DNA of 64,000 nt from Sphingomonas sp. TDK1 (GCF_001650735.1 NZ_LXVY01000001.1:62001-126000), one strand, 5' to 3'; positions 37,124 to 46,580 are shown, numbered from the stretch's first letter. Notes: generated from the letters alone by a model not told the origin. Numbers and translations: made by a program.

Positions 37124-39850
37124 ATGTCGAAGTGCGCGTTCTTGTTGTCTGCCGGTATTCTTGCCCTCGCCGCCCCCGCCGCGGCGCAGGACCTGCGCGG
37201 CTCCGCCGCCAACAACCCCGCCGGCACCGAGAATGAGTCCCCGAACACCGCCGATATCGTCGTCACCGCGACCCGCCGTTCCGAACGCCTGTCGAGCGTG
37301 CCGATCGCCGTCTCCGCCTTCGGCCAAGCGGCGCTGCAGAACTCGGGCGCGACCGACATCCGGCAGATGACGCAGATCGCGCCGTCGCTGCTCGTCTCCT
37401 CCACCGGGTCCGAGGCCAACGCGGCCGCACGCGTGCGCGGCATCGGCACGGTCGGCGACAATCCGGGGCTCGAAAGCTCGGTCGCGGTGTTCATCGACGG
37501 CATCTATCGCAGCCGCACCGGCTCGGGCCTCAACGACATGGGCGAGATCGAGCGCATCGAGGTGCTGCGCGGCCCCCAGGGCACGCTTTCGGGGCGCAAC
37601 TCCTCGGCGGGCGCGATCAGCATCTACACCAAGCTGCCCGAATTCAAGTTCGGCGGGTTCGGCGAGGCGACCTATGGCAATTTCAATGCCGTCCGCCTCT
37701 CCGGCGCGCTGACCGGCCCGGTGGTGAAGGACCTGCTCGCCTTCCGCATCGACGGCGTCTATTCGAAGCGCGACGGCTATCTGCACGATATCGTCAACAA
37801 CACCGAATATAACGACCGCAATCGCTATTTCGTGCGCGGCCAGCTGCTGTTCACCGTCACGCCCGATCTCGCGATCCGGCTGATCGGCGACTATACGCAT
37901 CGCAAGGAAAAGTGCTGCGGCGCCGTCTATACCGACACGCGCGAAAAGCTGGACCCCACCCCCGGCGTGCCCGGCGACTTCGCCATCAACCCCGCCGGCA
38001 ACCGCATCGCCGCGATCCTGCGCAGCCTGGGCGGCGTGCTGCCCAGCGATGGCAACCCCTATAACCGCCAGATCGCGCTGACGCCCGGCCGCGCCTATGC
38101 CAATCTCACCACCGATTACGGTGTCTCGGCACGCGTGCGCTGGAACTTCGGATCGACGCAGCTGACCTCGCTTACCGCCTATCGCGAGTACAAGTCGGGC
38201 GGCGCGGGCGACATGGACTATGGCAATGTCGACCTGGTCTACCGCCCCGATGACGGCAAGGCCTATCGCCAGTTCCACACCTTCAGCCACGAAAGCCGCT
38301 TTTCGGGCACGATCCTGGACAACAAGCTCGATTGGCTGGTCGGCGGCTATTATGCGCATGAGAAGCTGCAGGTGGCGGACAATCTGCGCTTCGGCACCCA
38401 ATATGGCGCCTTCGCCGCCTGCCGCATGGTGGCGACGATCAACGCCGCGGCAGCGCTGCGCGACCCCACCCGCCCCGGCTGCCTCAGCCCCGCCGGCCGC
38501 ACGGTGCTCACCCCGGCGGTGGGTCCGCAGGTGATCGGCGGCATCGATCGCCTGAGCACGCTCAACAACCTCGGCTCCTCGCTGGACCTCTACGATCAGA
38601 CCAGCGAGAACTGGGCCTTCTTCACCCACAATATCTACAAGCTCACCAAGTCGCTGAGCTTCACGCTCGGCGCGCGCTACACGCATGAGAGCAAGTCGCT
38701 GAAGGCGGCGTTCAACAACAACAACACCGTCTGCCCCGCGCAGCAGGCGGCGATGGGGCCGCTGCTCGCCAGCAGCAACGCCACGCTCCAGTCGCTGGCG
38801 GCCGGCATCGTCACGCTGACCTGCACGGGCAATTCCACGTCGGCGCTGACCGGCGTGCCCCTTGCCGACAAGTTCAAGGAGGGGCAGCTGACCGGCACCG
38901 CGGTGCTTTCGTGGAAGCCGACGGAGAGCACGCTGTTCTATGCCTCCTACGCGCGCGGCTACAAGGCGGGCGGCTACAACCTCGATCGATCCGACCTGTC
39001 CACCACGGTGTTCACGACCCCGCGCCAGTCGGCGGTCGCCAATCTGCGCTTCGATCCGGAGACGGTGAACGCCTATGAGCTCGGCGCGAAATATACCTCG
39101 CGCCACATCACCGCGAACGTGGCGCTGTATCGATCGGAATTCGCCAATTTCCAGCTGAACACCTTCAACGGCACGGCCTATATCGTCCAGAATATCGGGG
39201 GATGCAGCACCCCGCTGAACGGTGCCGACCGCGACAATAATTCCGCGACCGGTGCCTGCACGGGCAGCGTCGGCAAGGGCGTGGTGACGCAGGGCGTGGA
39301 GCTGGAAGTGGGCCTGTACCCCGCATCCAACTTCACCGTGAACCTGGGCTACACGCTGGCGGACGCGAAGTACCAGCACGACCTGGTGGGCAGCAAGGCG
39401 GGCGAGCCGCTCAATGCCGCGCTGTTCCTGCTGCCGGGCAGCCAGATGTCCAACGCGCCGCGCAACACCGTGACCAGCGCGGTCACCTGGACGCCCGCGC
39501 TGGGCGGCAGCGGGCTGACCGGCCTCCTCTATGTCGATGGTCGCCTGACCAGCGACTACAACACCGGATCGGACCTGTTCATCGAGAAGATGCAGGACGG
39601 CTTCTTCACGATGAACGCACGCATCGGCGTGCGTGGACCCGACGAGAAATGGGCGGTGGAGCTGTGGGCGCAGAACCTGCTCGACACCAACTATCAGCAG
39701 GTCGCGTTCAACCTGCCCTTCCAGGGCGCCGGCAGCCGATCGCAGGTCCAGGCCTTCGGCGCGCCGAGCTTCGCGGTGGGCAATGCGATGTTCGGCTCGT
39801 TCCTGGCCGAGCCGCGCACCTACGGCCTGACGGTCCGCACGCGGTTCTGA
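37124..39850 (+). CDS. TonB-dependent outer-membrane receptor
   Basis: A 908-residue receptor. Signal peptide: hydrophobic core AGILALAAPAAAQ with cleavage after AAA. The TonB box is in DIVVTATRR, the plug domain has ALQNSGATDIRQMTQIAPSLLV and the RGIGT/IDGIYRSRTG/IEVLRGPQGTLSGRN motifs, and the 22-strand barrel ends in an aromatic (TYGLTVRTRF). It is of the large sphingomonad type, whose substrates range from siderophores to plant sugars and aromatics. The ribosome site (GGGAGGATAGCCGAA) is excellent. It directly follows the cluster, which raises the idea of re-uptake of a cluster product or metal complex, but the unique operator-like palindrome suggests separate control. Confidence 0.92.
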   Translation: MSKCAFLLSAGILALAAPAAAQDLRGSAANNPAGTENESPNTADIVVTATRRSERLSSVPIAVSAFGQAALQNSGATDIRQMTQIAPSLLVSSTGSEANAAARVRGIGTVGDNPGLESSVAVFIDGIYRSRTGSGLNDMGEIERIEVLRGPQGTLSGRNSSAGAISIYTKLPEFKFGGFGEATYGNFNAVRLSGALTGPVVKDLLAFRIDGVYSKRDGYLHDIVNNTEYNDRNRYFVRGQLLFTVTPDLAIRLIGDYTHRKEKCCGAVYTDTREKLDPTPGVPGDFAINPAGNRIAAILRSLGGVLPSDGNPYNRQIALTPGRAYANLTTDYGVSARVRWNFGSTQLTSLTAYREYKSGGAGDMDYGNVDLVYRPDDGKAYRQFHTFSHESRFSGTILDNKLDWLVGGYYAHEKLQVADNLRFGTQYGAFAACRMVATINAAAALRDPTRPGCLSPAGRTVLTPAVGPQVIGGIDRLSTLNNLGSSLDLYDQTSENWAFFTHNIYKLTKSLSFTLGARYTHESKSLKAAFNNNNTVCPAQQAAMGPLLASSNATLQSLAAGIVTLTCTGNSTSALTGVPLADKFKEGQLTGTAVLSWKPTESTLFYASYARGYKAGGYNLDRSDLSTTVFTTPRQSAVANLRFDPETVNAYELGAKYTSRHITANVALYRSEFANFQLNTFNGTAYIVQNIGGCSTPLNGADRDNNSATGACTGSVGKGVVTQGVELEVGLYPASNFTVNLGYTLADAKYQHDLVGSKAGEPLNAALFLLPGSQMSNAPRNTVTSAVTWTPALGGSGLTGLLYVDGRLTSDYNTGSDLFIEKMQDGFFTMNARIGVRGPDEKWAVELWAQNLLDTNYQQVAFNLPFQGAGSRSQVQAFGAPSFAVGNAMFGSFLAEPRTYGLTVRTRF

Positions 39851-39860
39851 GCGACTGCTA

Positions 39861-39990
39861 TCCTCCCCCGGCAGGGGGAGGTGGCAGGCCGTAGGCCTGA
39901 CGGAGGGGGAGGAAGCACGCCGATCGCGAGGTTCTGGCATCCTCCCCCTCCGTCGCCTGCGGCGCCACCTCCCCCTGGCGGGGGAGGATA
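39861..39990. repeat. C-rich/G-rich intergenic hairpin repeat
   Basis: Two arms, each with a hairpin of CCTCCCCC/GGGGGAGG type (about 39862-39881 and 39968-39988), are themselves inverted with respect to each other, including CCTCCCCCTCCG at 39950-39961 against its complement at 39901-39912. It lies directly after the TonB receptor stop (39850). It resembles the mobile or conserved short intergenic repeats common in sphingomonads. It probably also ends transcription of the receptor gene. Confidence 0.6.
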
Positions 39991-40073
39991 CGGCCTGCCC
40001 CCTACCCCGGCGCTGGCTGGCTCTCCCCCCCAACCCCGGCTACAGCCGGCGCCATGCAACGCCGCACCCGCCG

Positions 40074-41438
40074 ATGAGCGACACCGCCCCGCCCGCCCCC
40101 CGCCATGGCGGCTGGATCATCGCGGCGTGCATGTGCGCCTCCAGCCTCGCCTTTCTCGACGGATCGGTGACCAACGTCGCGCTGCCGACGATCGGGCGCA
40201 GCCTTGCCGCCGACCCGGCGACGCTCCCCTGGATCATCAACGCCTATCTCCTTCCCCTCTCGGCACTGCTGCTGTTCGGCGGCGCGACGGGCGACTATTT
40301 CGGCCGCCGCCGAATGCTGATCCTGGGCGTGGCGATCTTCGCGCTGGCCTCGCTCGGCTGCGCCCTATCCAGGGGCACCGACCTGCTGCTCGCCTCGCGC
40401 GCGCTGCAGGGGATCGGCGCGGCGATCCTGATGCCCAACAGTCTTGGCCTGCTCGGCAGCAGCTTTCACGGCGAGGCGCGGGGACGCGCGATCGGCACCT
40501 GGGCCTCGGCCGGGGCGATCGCCTCGGCCGTCGGCCCGCCGCTGGGCGGCTGGCTGGTCGACGCGGTCGGCTGGCGTTCGATCTTCTACCTGAACCTGCC
40601 CGTCGCCGTCGCCGCCATCGCCATCGCCTGGCGCTTCGTGCCGGAGAGCCCGCACGGCAAAGGCGGGCTCGACTGGCTGGGGGCGGCGCTCGCCACTGCC
40701 GGGCTGGGCAGCCTGACCTGGGCGCTGACCCTCTGGTCGAGCAGCCATGCGGTTTCCGCATCCTCCGCTATCGGCCTGCTCGGCGGGATTGCGCTGCTGG
40801 CGGGCTTCGTCCTCCACCAGCACCGCCTCGGCGAGCGCGCGATGATGCCGCTGGCGTTGTTCGGGTCCTTGCCCTTTGTCGGGCTGACCGTGCTGACCCT
40901 GCTGCTCTACGGCGCGCTCGGCGGGCTGATCCTGTTGCTGCCCTATCTGCTGATCGTCGGCGGCGGCTATCCGCCCGCACAGGCGGGGCTCGCGCTTCTC
41001 CCCTTCTCGATCGTGATCGGCATCTCGTCGCGCTTCGCCGGGCGGCTGGCGGCGCGGATCGGCGGGCGCTGGCCGCTGTCGATCGGGCCGATCGTGACGG
41101 GCCTCGGCTTCTGGCTGCTCTCCGGCGCCGACCCGCAGGCGAGCTACTGGACGAGCGTCCTGCCGGGCATGCTGGTCCTGTCGCTCGGCATGGCGGGCGC
41201 GGTGGCGCCGCTGACCACGGCGGTGCTCGCCTCGGTGGACGATCGCTTCACCGGCACCGCCTCCGGCTTCAACAGCGCGATCGCGCGGACCGGCGGGCTG
41301 GTGGCGACCGCGCTGGCCGGTGCGGTGCTGTCGCAGACCGGCGCGGCGCTGGTCGGCGGGTTCCACGTGGCCGCGCTGGTCTGCGCGGGACTCGCGATAG
41401 CAGCGGGCGTGACGGCGTTTGCAACGCTGAGAGAATGA
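40074..41438 (+). CDS. MFS transporter, DHA2 (EmrB/QacA) drug-exporter family
   Basis: A 454-residue inner-membrane transporter with about 14 predicted helices, beginning HGGWIIAACMCASSLAFLDGSVTNVALPTIGR, which contains the DHA2 motif LDxxVxNVALP. Motif A appears as GDYFGRRRMLILG, and motif C-like GPPLGGWLV follows. DHA2 exporters use proton flow to expel drugs, dyes, or metabolites. The gene stands alone between the hairpin repeat and the VIT gene. The Fur-box-like site overlaps its stop codon. Export of the cluster product is an attractive but unsupported idea, as the gene lies beyond the receptor and repeat. No substrate can be assigned. Confidence 0.87.
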   Translation: MSDTAPPAPRHGGWIIAACMCASSLAFLDGSVTNVALPTIGRSLAADPATLPWIINAYLLPLSALLLFGGATGDYFGRRRMLILGVAIFALASLGCALSRGTDLLLASRALQGIGAAILMPNSLGLLGSSFHGEARGRAIGTWASAGAIASAVGPPLGGWLVDAVGWRSIFYLNLPVAVAAIAIAWRFVPESPHGKGGLDWLGAALATAGLGSLTWALTLWSSSHAVSASSAIGLLGGIALLAGFVLHQHRLGERAMMPLALFGSLPFVGLTVLTLLLYGALGGLILLLPYLLIVGGGYPPAQAGLALLPFSIVIGISSRFAGRLAARIGGRWPLSIGPIVTGLGFWLLSGADPQASYWTSVLPGMLVLSLGMAGAVAPLTTAVLASVDDRFTGTASGFNSAIARTGGLVATALAGAVLSQTGAALVGGFHVAALVCAGLAIAAGVTAFATLRE

Positions 41439-41449
41439 TATTGATTAGC
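41431..41449. promoter_or_regulatory. Fur-box-like site upstream of the VIT gene
   Basis: GAGAATGATATTGATTAGC matches the classic 19-base Fur consensus (GATAATGATAATCATTATC) at 15 of 19 positions by direct comparison. It overlaps the MFS stop codon (41436-41438) and is 175 bases upstream of the VIT-family start at 41624, in a strikingly A+T-rich patch within G+C-rich DNA. Confidence 0.6.
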
Positions 41450-41623
41450 GTTATTAGAACGACGCGGGTCGTTCGGCGCGGGATGTTTGCTGCGAATGCG
41501 TGGCATTTAACCCGCCTGTGCCCATGGTTCGCGGCACGGCATCGCCCTACAGGCGCGGGATCTTCCCCATTGCCGCGCGGCGCGCGCCGTCCCATCCTCC
41601 GGACACCCTAGCAGAGGATCCTC

Positions 41624-42316
41624 ATGCGCCCGCATCGCGAACAACATCTCGTATCCCGGATCGGCTGGCTGCGCGCCGCCGTGCTGGGGGCGAATGACGG
41701 CATCGTATCCACCGCCAGCCTGATCCTGGGCGTGGCAGCCTCGGGGGCCGAGCGGCCCGCGCTGCTCGTCGCGGGCGTGGCGGCGCTGGTGGCGGGCGCG
41801 ATGTCGATGGCGGCGGGCGAATATGTCTCGGTCAGCTCGCAGGCCGATACCGAGCGCGCCGACCTCGCTCGCGAGCGGGTGGAACTCGCCACCGTCCCCG
41901 AGGCCGAGCTGCGCGAGCTGGCGGGCATCTACGTTGACCGCGGCGTCGATCCCGTGACCGCCGGGGCGGTGGCCGAGCAGATGATGGCGCACGATGCGCT
42001 GGGCGCGCATGCCCGTGACGAGCTGCATATCAACGAGGTCACGACCGCGCGGCCGGTGGTCGCCGCGCTCACCTCGGCGGCAACTTTTACGGGGGGCGCG
42101 GCGCTGCCGCTGCTGCTCGCCGCGCTGCTGCCGATGCGCTGGATGGCGGCAGGCGAAGCGGCGGGATCGATCCTGTTCCTCGCCCTGCTCGGCGCGCTGG
42201 GCGCGATCACCGGCGGGGCCAGGCCGCTCAAGCCGGTGGTGCGGGTGGTGTTCTGGGGGGCGCTGGCGATGGCACTGACCGCGGGGATCGGGCGGGTTGT
42301 GGGGACGAGTGTATAG
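41624..42316 (+). CDS. VIT/CCC1-family iron or manganese transporter
   Basis: A 230-residue membrane protein of the VIT1/CCC1 type. The N-terminal signature GWLRAAVLGANDGIVSTASLILGVAASG is diagnostic, followed by helix 2 with GAMSMAAGEYVSVSSQ, a charged cytosolic helix region with metal ligands (ERADLARERVEL... EAELRELAGIYVDRG), and three C-terminal helices (about 135-228). Family members move Fe2+ or Mn2+ against a proton gradient. It lacks the ferritin-like domain of MbfA. AGAGGA precedes the ATG. The Fur-box-like site upstream supports metal-responsive control (inference). Direction of transport here would be export, as a detoxification system. Confidence 0.88.
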   Translation: MRPHREQHLVSRIGWLRAAVLGANDGIVSTASLILGVAASGAERPALLVAGVAALVAGAMSMAAGEYVSVSSQADTERADLARERVELATVPEAELRELAGIYVDRGVDPVTAGAVAEQMMAHDALGAHARDELHINEVTTARPVVAALTSAATFTGGAALPLLLAALLPMRWMAAGEAAGSILFLALLGALGAITGGARPLKPVVRVVFWGALAMALTAGIGRVVGTSV

Positions 42317-42345
42317 CAGGTCCCGGAGAAGCCGCCCGCGTGCGA

Positions 42346-43227
42346 TCAGTTGCGGAACAGGGACAGGTTGCTGGCCAGCCAGTCCGAAAGGGCGCGCGGC
42401 GCCCGCTTGGTGAGCAGGGCAATGGTGCCGGTCGTCTCCGCCAGGACGGATTCGTTGAACAGTTTCTCCAGGCCCAGGCGCAAATCGGCGGCTGTTTCGC
42501 TGAAACCCGACGCGATCAGCGCATTACGCTGCTCGGCAGGCGTACGGTGCCTGTAGACGATCTCCCGCCCCAGCAATTGCGAGAGCAGCTGTGCCACGTC
42601 CGACATGGTCACGGGCGCAGGGCCGGTAAGATGATAGGCGCGCTGCACGCCGACGCTGCCGGCGTCGAGCAGCGCCAGACGCGCCACATCGGCAATGTCG
42701 CGCGTGTCGATGAAATTGACGAGGCCATCGCCGGCCGCACCGCCCCAATGATCGGCGGCGACCGCGCTGCCGACCTTGCCGAGGATATCGGCATAGGGGC
42801 CCGGACGCAGCACGGTATAGCCTATCGCCTTCGTCGCCAGATGCGCTTCGATCGCCATATGCCAGTCGAAGGGATGCACCTTGGCGGGGGGCCCCATCGA
42901 GGACAGCTTGACGATGTGGGAAACGCCGGCGCCCACCGCCGCGTCGATCAATGCGATCTCGTTGGCCACCTGACGGTCGGAGCTTCCATGCGCCAGGAAC
43001 AGGCGGTCGACGCCCTGCAACGCATCGGCCAGCGTGGCGGGTGCGTCGAAGTCGACACCCACGATCTCGACGCCCGAAGGCAGGCATGCCGCGCCGGGAT
43101 CGCGGGTGAGCGCCACGACCTCGACAGGATCAGCGACGAGTTGGTGGACGAGCGTAGCGCCCACCCGCCCGGTAGCGCCCGCAATGGCGAGGCGCGGACG
43201 ACGGCGTTCTTCGATAGGATCGGACAT
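42346..43227 (-). CDS. NmrA/SDR-atypical NAD(P)-binding protein
   Basis: A 293-residue atypical SDR. The cofactor motif is IAGATGRVG (about 15-23), and the usual SDR catalytic Tyr-Lys pair is absent, as in NmrA/HSCARG or azoreductase-like TIGR03649 proteins. Features such as VVALTRDPGAACLP, LSSMGPPAKVHPFDWHMAIEAHL, YTVLRPGPYADIL and INFIDTRDIADVA are typical. Such proteins sense NADP redox state or reduce quinones/furanones. It is convergent with the VIT gene (29 bases apart) and divergent from nothing obvious; the next gene (dnaB) is on the same strand 110 bases downstream in coordinate, so it is upstream of neither operon. Substrate unknown. Confidence 0.82.
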   Translation of the reverse strand: MSDPIEERRRPRLAIAGATGRVGATLVHQLVADPVEVVALTRDPGAACLPSGVEIVGVDFDAPATLADALQGVDRLFLAHGSSDRQVANEIALIDAAVGAGVSHIVKLSSMGPPAKVHPFDWHMAIEAHLATKAIGYTVLRPGPYADILGKVGSAVAADHWGGAAGDGLVNFIDTRDIADVARLALLDAGSVGVQRAYHLTGPAPVTMSDVAQLLSQLLGREIVYRHRTPAEQRNALIASGFSETAADLRLGLEKLFNESVLAETTGTIALLTKRAPRALSDWLASNLSLFRN

Positions 43228-43340
43228 GTCTTTGACCTTGCTCGCATTTGAGGACGTCCGGCGAGCATAGGGACTGCCGGCAACAGGCGAGCAGTAGACA
43301 CGGGTAGGGGCTAAGGCTCTTCAGGTATCGGGCCCTCCCC

Positions 43341-44837
43341 TCAATACCCCTCCGGCGCCAGATCGCTGAACTTGGTGAACTGCCGGTCGAAGCGCATGTG
43401 CACCGAGCCGGTCGCACCATGGCGCTGCTTGGCGATGATCACCGTCGCCTTGTTGGCCACTTCCAGCTGGCGCGCCTGCCATTCCTCATAGGCCATGCGT
43501 TCCTCGGCGGTCTCGGTGCCGTCGGGGATCTTCGTCGGGGCCTTGAAGTCGTGGTAATATTCGTCGCGATACACGAACAGCACGATATCGGCGTCCTGCT
43601 CGATCGAGCCGGATTCGCGAAGGTCGGAGAGCTGCGGGCGCTTGTCCTCGCGGCTTTCCACCGCGCGGCTCAGCTGGGAGAGCGCCAGCACCGGGACATG
43701 GAGTTCCTTGGCCAGCGTCTTGAGGCCGCGCGAAATCTCCGAGATTTCCTGCACGCGCCCGTCGCCCGAGGCCTTGGCCGAGCCGGTGAGCAGCTGGAGA
43801 TAGTCGACGATCACCATGCCGATCTTGTGCTGGCGCTTGAGCCGCCGCGCGCGGGTGCGCAGCGCCGCGATGGTGAGGCCCGGCGTATCGTCGATATAGA
43901 GCGGCAGCCGCTCCAGATCGCCCGCGGCGCGCGCGAACTTCTGGAACTCGGCGTTGCTCAGCTGGCCGGTACGCAGCTTTTCCGAGACGACCTCGGCCTG
44001 CTCGGACAGGATACGCATCGCCAGCTGGTCGGCCGACATTTCGAGGCTGAAGAAGGCCACCGGCGCGCCGATCGACTTCTCCTCGGCGATGCCCGCGTCG
44101 AGATCGTCCATGTAGCGCTTGGCCGCGTTGAACGCGATGTTGGTGGCGAGCGAGGTCTTGCCCATGCCCGGTCGGCCGGCGAGGATCAGCAGGTCCGATC
44201 GGTTGAAACCGCCGGTCGAGGCGTTGAGGTCGCTGAGCCCCGTGGTGATGCCCGAGATGCCGCCGCCCGAGTTCATCGCCTTTTCGGCCTGCTTCACCGC
44301 CAGCGTCGCGGCGCGGGTGAAGGACTTCACCCCGGCTTCCGAATCGCCCTGCTCGGCGACCTGGTAGAGGCGGAGTTCGGCCTGCTCGATCTGCTTGGAG
44401 GGATTGATGTCCTGGCTGGTGTCGAGCGCGCCCTCCACCATGCCGCGGCCCACATCCACGAGGGCGCGGAGCTGGGCGAGATCGTAGATCTGGTCGGCGA
44501 AGGAGCGCGCGCCGATCAGGCTGGCCGGGTTGCCGGTCAGCTGGGCGAGATAGGCCGGGCCGCCCAGCTCCTTCATCGCCGGATCGTTGGCGAACAGCGG
44601 GCGCAGCGTGACCGGGGTGGCGAGGCGGTTGTCGCCGACCAGATGCGCGATCTGCTCATAGATGCGGCCGTGCAGCGGCTCGAAGAAATGTTCGGGTCGC
44701 AGCTTCTGGAGCACGTCCTCGGCGACTCGGTTGTCGATCATCATCGCGCCGAGCAGGGCTGCTTCGGCTTCGACATTCTGCGGGAGACTCAGGCCTTCTT
44801 GGGGCTCGGGTGCGGGAAAGGGGATCGGCTGTGCCAT
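43341..44837 (-). CDS. dnaB: Replicative DNA helicase DnaB
   Basis: A 498-residue hexameric replicative helicase that unwinds DNA at the fork. N-terminal domain (about 15-120: LPQNVEAEAALLGAMMIDN), linker, then the RecA-like C-terminal domain with Walker A in LAGRPGMGKTSLA, SLEMSADQLAMRI, Walker B VIVDYLQLL, and SQLSRAVESREDKRPQLSDLRESGSIEQDAD, all hallmark DnaB sequences. Length fits the family (450-500). The start ATG 44837 is preceded by GAGGGA; a start at 44876 would add 13 residues. It is divergent from the UPF0262 gene (81 bases). No intein is present at the P-loop. Confidence 0.96.
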   Translation of the reverse strand: MAQPIPFPAPEPQEGLSLPQNVEAEAALLGAMMIDNRVAEDVLQKLRPEHFFEPLHGRIYEQIAHLVGDNRLATPVTLRPLFANDPAMKELGGPAYLAQLTGNPASLIGARSFADQIYDLAQLRALVDVGRGMVEGALDTSQDINPSKQIEQAELRLYQVAEQGDSEAGVKSFTRAATLAVKQAEKAMNSGGGISGITTGLSDLNASTGGFNRSDLLILAGRPGMGKTSLATNIAFNAAKRYMDDLDAGIAEEKSIGAPVAFFSLEMSADQLAMRILSEQAEVVSEKLRTGQLSNAEFQKFARAAGDLERLPLYIDDTPGLTIAALRTRARRLKRQHKIGMVIVDYLQLLTGSAKASGDGRVQEISEISRGLKTLAKELHVPVLALSQLSRAVESREDKRPQLSDLRESGSIEQDADIVLFVYRDEYYHDFKAPTKIPDGTETAEERMAYEEWQARQLEVANKATVIIAKQRHGATGSVHMRFDRQFTKFSDLAPEGY

Positions 44838-44918
44838 CCGTCCCTCATCGGCCAATGCGGGGGGCACGGCAACCACATGGCTTGTGGAAAACGGGGAATG
44901 CTTCCAAAGCTGCGGCCT

Positions 44919-45401
44919 ATGGCCGATCCGCGGATCCTCGACGTGACCCTCGACGAGCGCACCATCCTGTGGCGCTCAGCGGATATCGAACAGGAACGCC
45001 GGATCGCAATCTACGATCTGCTCGAGGACAATCACTTCGCCCCCCAGCGCGCGCATGCCGATGGCTATGCCGGGCCGTACAAGCTGCACCTGAGCGTCGA
45101 GGAAGGCCGGCTGGCGCTGGCGATTCGACGGGCGGACGATACGCCGCTGGAGACGATCGTGCTCGGCCTTGCCCGGTTCCGCCGGCCGATCCGCGACTAT
45201 TTCGCGATCTGCGACAGCTATTACCAGGCGATCCGCAACGCGACGCCGGCGCAGATCGAAACGGTCGACATGGCGCGGCGCGGCATCCACAACGACGCGG
45301 CCGAGCTGCTGCGCACCGCGCTGGAGGGCAAGATCGAGGTCGATTTCGATACCGCGCGGCGGCTGTTCACGCTGATCTGCGTGCTCCACATCAAGGGATG
45401 A
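44919..45401 (+). CDS. UPF0262 family protein
   Basis: A 160-residue cytosolic protein matching the alphaproteobacterial UPF0262 family in length and sequence, including ILDVTLDERTILWRSADIEQERRIAIYDLLEDN, then PYKLHLSVEEGRLALAIR and FRRPIRDYFAICDSYYQAIR. Its function is unknown. It is the first gene of a short operon: the cytidine deaminase reading frame overlaps its stop (ATGA at 45398-45401), and dcd follows. This suggests a link with nucleotide metabolism by context only. Confidence 0.88.
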   Translation: MADPRILDVTLDERTILWRSADIEQERRIAIYDLLEDNHFAPQRAHADGYAGPYKLHLSVEEGRLALAIRRADDTPLETIVLGLARFRRPIRDYFAICDSYYQAIRNATPAQIETVDMARRGIHNDAAELLRTALEGKIEVDFDTARRLFTLICVLHIKG

Positions 45402-45406
45402 GTTTC

Positions 45407-45856
45407 ATGACCACCGATACCCGCGCGCTGATCGCCGCCGCCCGCACCGCTGCGCGCAACGCGCATGCCCCCTATTCCAACTTCGGCGTGGGTGCCGCGG
45501 TGCTGCTGACCGACGGCACGGTGGTGACCGGCGCGAATTTCGAGAATGCCAGCTACGGCCTGTCGCTCTGCGCGGAGACGGTAGCGCTGGCGACGGTCTC
45601 GGCGCAGGGGCGCTTGCGCGACGTGGCGGAAATCGCGGTGATCGGCGGCCCGATCGGCGCGGACGGCGTACCCACGGGCACTGCCCCCGTGAGCCCCTGC
45701 GGTCGCTGCCGCCAGGTGATCAACGAGGCCGCCCAGCTCGGCAAGCGCGACCTGCCGGTGCATTGCGGCGCGGCCGAGGGCGACGCGGTGGCGAGCTACC
45801 GCCTGTCCGAGCTGCTGCCCCAGGCGTTCGGGCCGGGAGATCTGGGGATCGCTTGA
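45407..45856 (+). CDS. cdd: Cytidine deaminase
   Basis: A 149-residue homotetramer-type cytidine deaminase that converts (deoxy)cytidine to (deoxy)uridine for pyrimidine salvage. The zinc site is complete: CAET (Cys and catalytic Glu) and PCGRCRQ (two Cys). YSNFGVGAAVL and TGANFENASYGLSLCAE are typical substrate-binding parts. Two starts are possible: ATG 45398, which overlaps the UPF0262 stop, and ATG 45407, which has the better ribosome-site distance. Lies 33 bases before dcd, forming a salvage pair. Confidence 0.93.
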   Translation: MTTDTRALIAAARTAARNAHAPYSNFGVGAAVLLTDGTVVTGANFENASYGLSLCAETVALATVSAQGRLRDVAEIAVIGGPIGADGVPTGTAPVSPCGRCRQVINEAAQLGKRDLPVHCGAAEGDAVASYRLSELLPQAFGPGDLGIA

Positions 45857-45889
45857 CGCGGCGGCCCCTCCCCCGCACTACCCGCCGCC

Positions 45890-46444
45890 ATGTCCATTCT
45901 ATCCGACCGCTGGATTCGCGAGCAGGCGCTCAACCACGGCATGATCGAGCCCTTCGTCGAGAGCCAGCGGCGCGAGGGCTGCATCAGCTACGGCCTCTCC
46001 TCCTATGGCTATGACGCGCGCGTGGCCGACGAATTCAAGATCTTCACCAATGTCGACAGCGCGGTGGTGGATCCGAAGAATTTCGACGCGAACAGCTTCG
46101 TCGATCGCAAGACCGATGTCTGCGTGATCCCGCCCAACAGCTTCGCGCTTGCCCGCACCGTGGAATATTTCCGCGTGCCGCGCGACACGCTGGTGATCTG
46201 CCTCGGCAAGTCGACCTATGCGCGCTGCGGGATCATCGTGAACGTGACGCCGCTGGAGCCCGAATGGGAAGGCCATGTGACGCTGGAGTTTTCCAACACC
46301 ACGCCGCTCCCGGCCAAGATCTACGCCAATGAAGGCGCCTGCCAGTTCCTGTTCCTCAAGGGCGAGCAGCCCTGCGAGACGAGCTATGCCGACCGCGCGG
46401 GCAAATATATGGGCCAGCGCGGGGTGACCCTGCCGCGGCTTTGA
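45890..46444 (+). CDS. dcd: dCTP deaminase
   Basis: A 184-residue trimeric enzyme that deaminates dCTP to dUTP, the first step towards dTTP in most Proteobacteria. Motifs present: [75 protein letters not shown] is the continuous conserved core (given here as landmarks [19 protein letters not shown] and GACQ). Catalytic Glu is in LEPEWEG. Near-full family length. Its stop is followed by G+C-rich hairpins. Function is not in doubt. Confidence 0.95.
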   Translation: MSILSDRWIREQALNHGMIEPFVESQRREGCISYGLSSYGYDARVADEFKIFTNVDSAVVDPKNFDANSFVDRKTDVCVIPPNSFALARTVEYFRVPRDTLVICLGKSTYARCGIIVNVTPLEPEWEGHVTLEFSNTTPLPAKIYANEGACQFLFLKGEQPCETSYADRAGKYMGQRGVTLPRL

Positions 46445-46580
46445 CGTCGCCGCGCTTGCGCGCCCCGCCCGCTTGCGGGGAGGGGTCGGGGAAAGGCGTG
46501 ACGTGGGAGCGCTTGCCGGCGCGGTGCCGCACGGGATCGGGACTGCCCCTGCCCTAGCCCCTCCCGCCCGCGGGAGGACA
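46445..46580. repeat. G+C-rich hairpins between dcd and asd
   Basis: Short inverted repeats include CCCCGC-CCGCTT-GCGGGG (about 46463-46480) and CCTCCCGC-CC-GCGGGAGG (about 46561-46578), with GGGGAGGGG and CCCCTCCC arms between. They resemble the repeat at 39861-39990 and lie where dcd and asd transcription converge. Confidence 0.5.

Noticed and set aside
43398..44918. Plus-strand frame extending upstream of UPF0262
   Set aside because: It is antisense to dnaB, and only the last 160 codons (from 44919) show family conservation.
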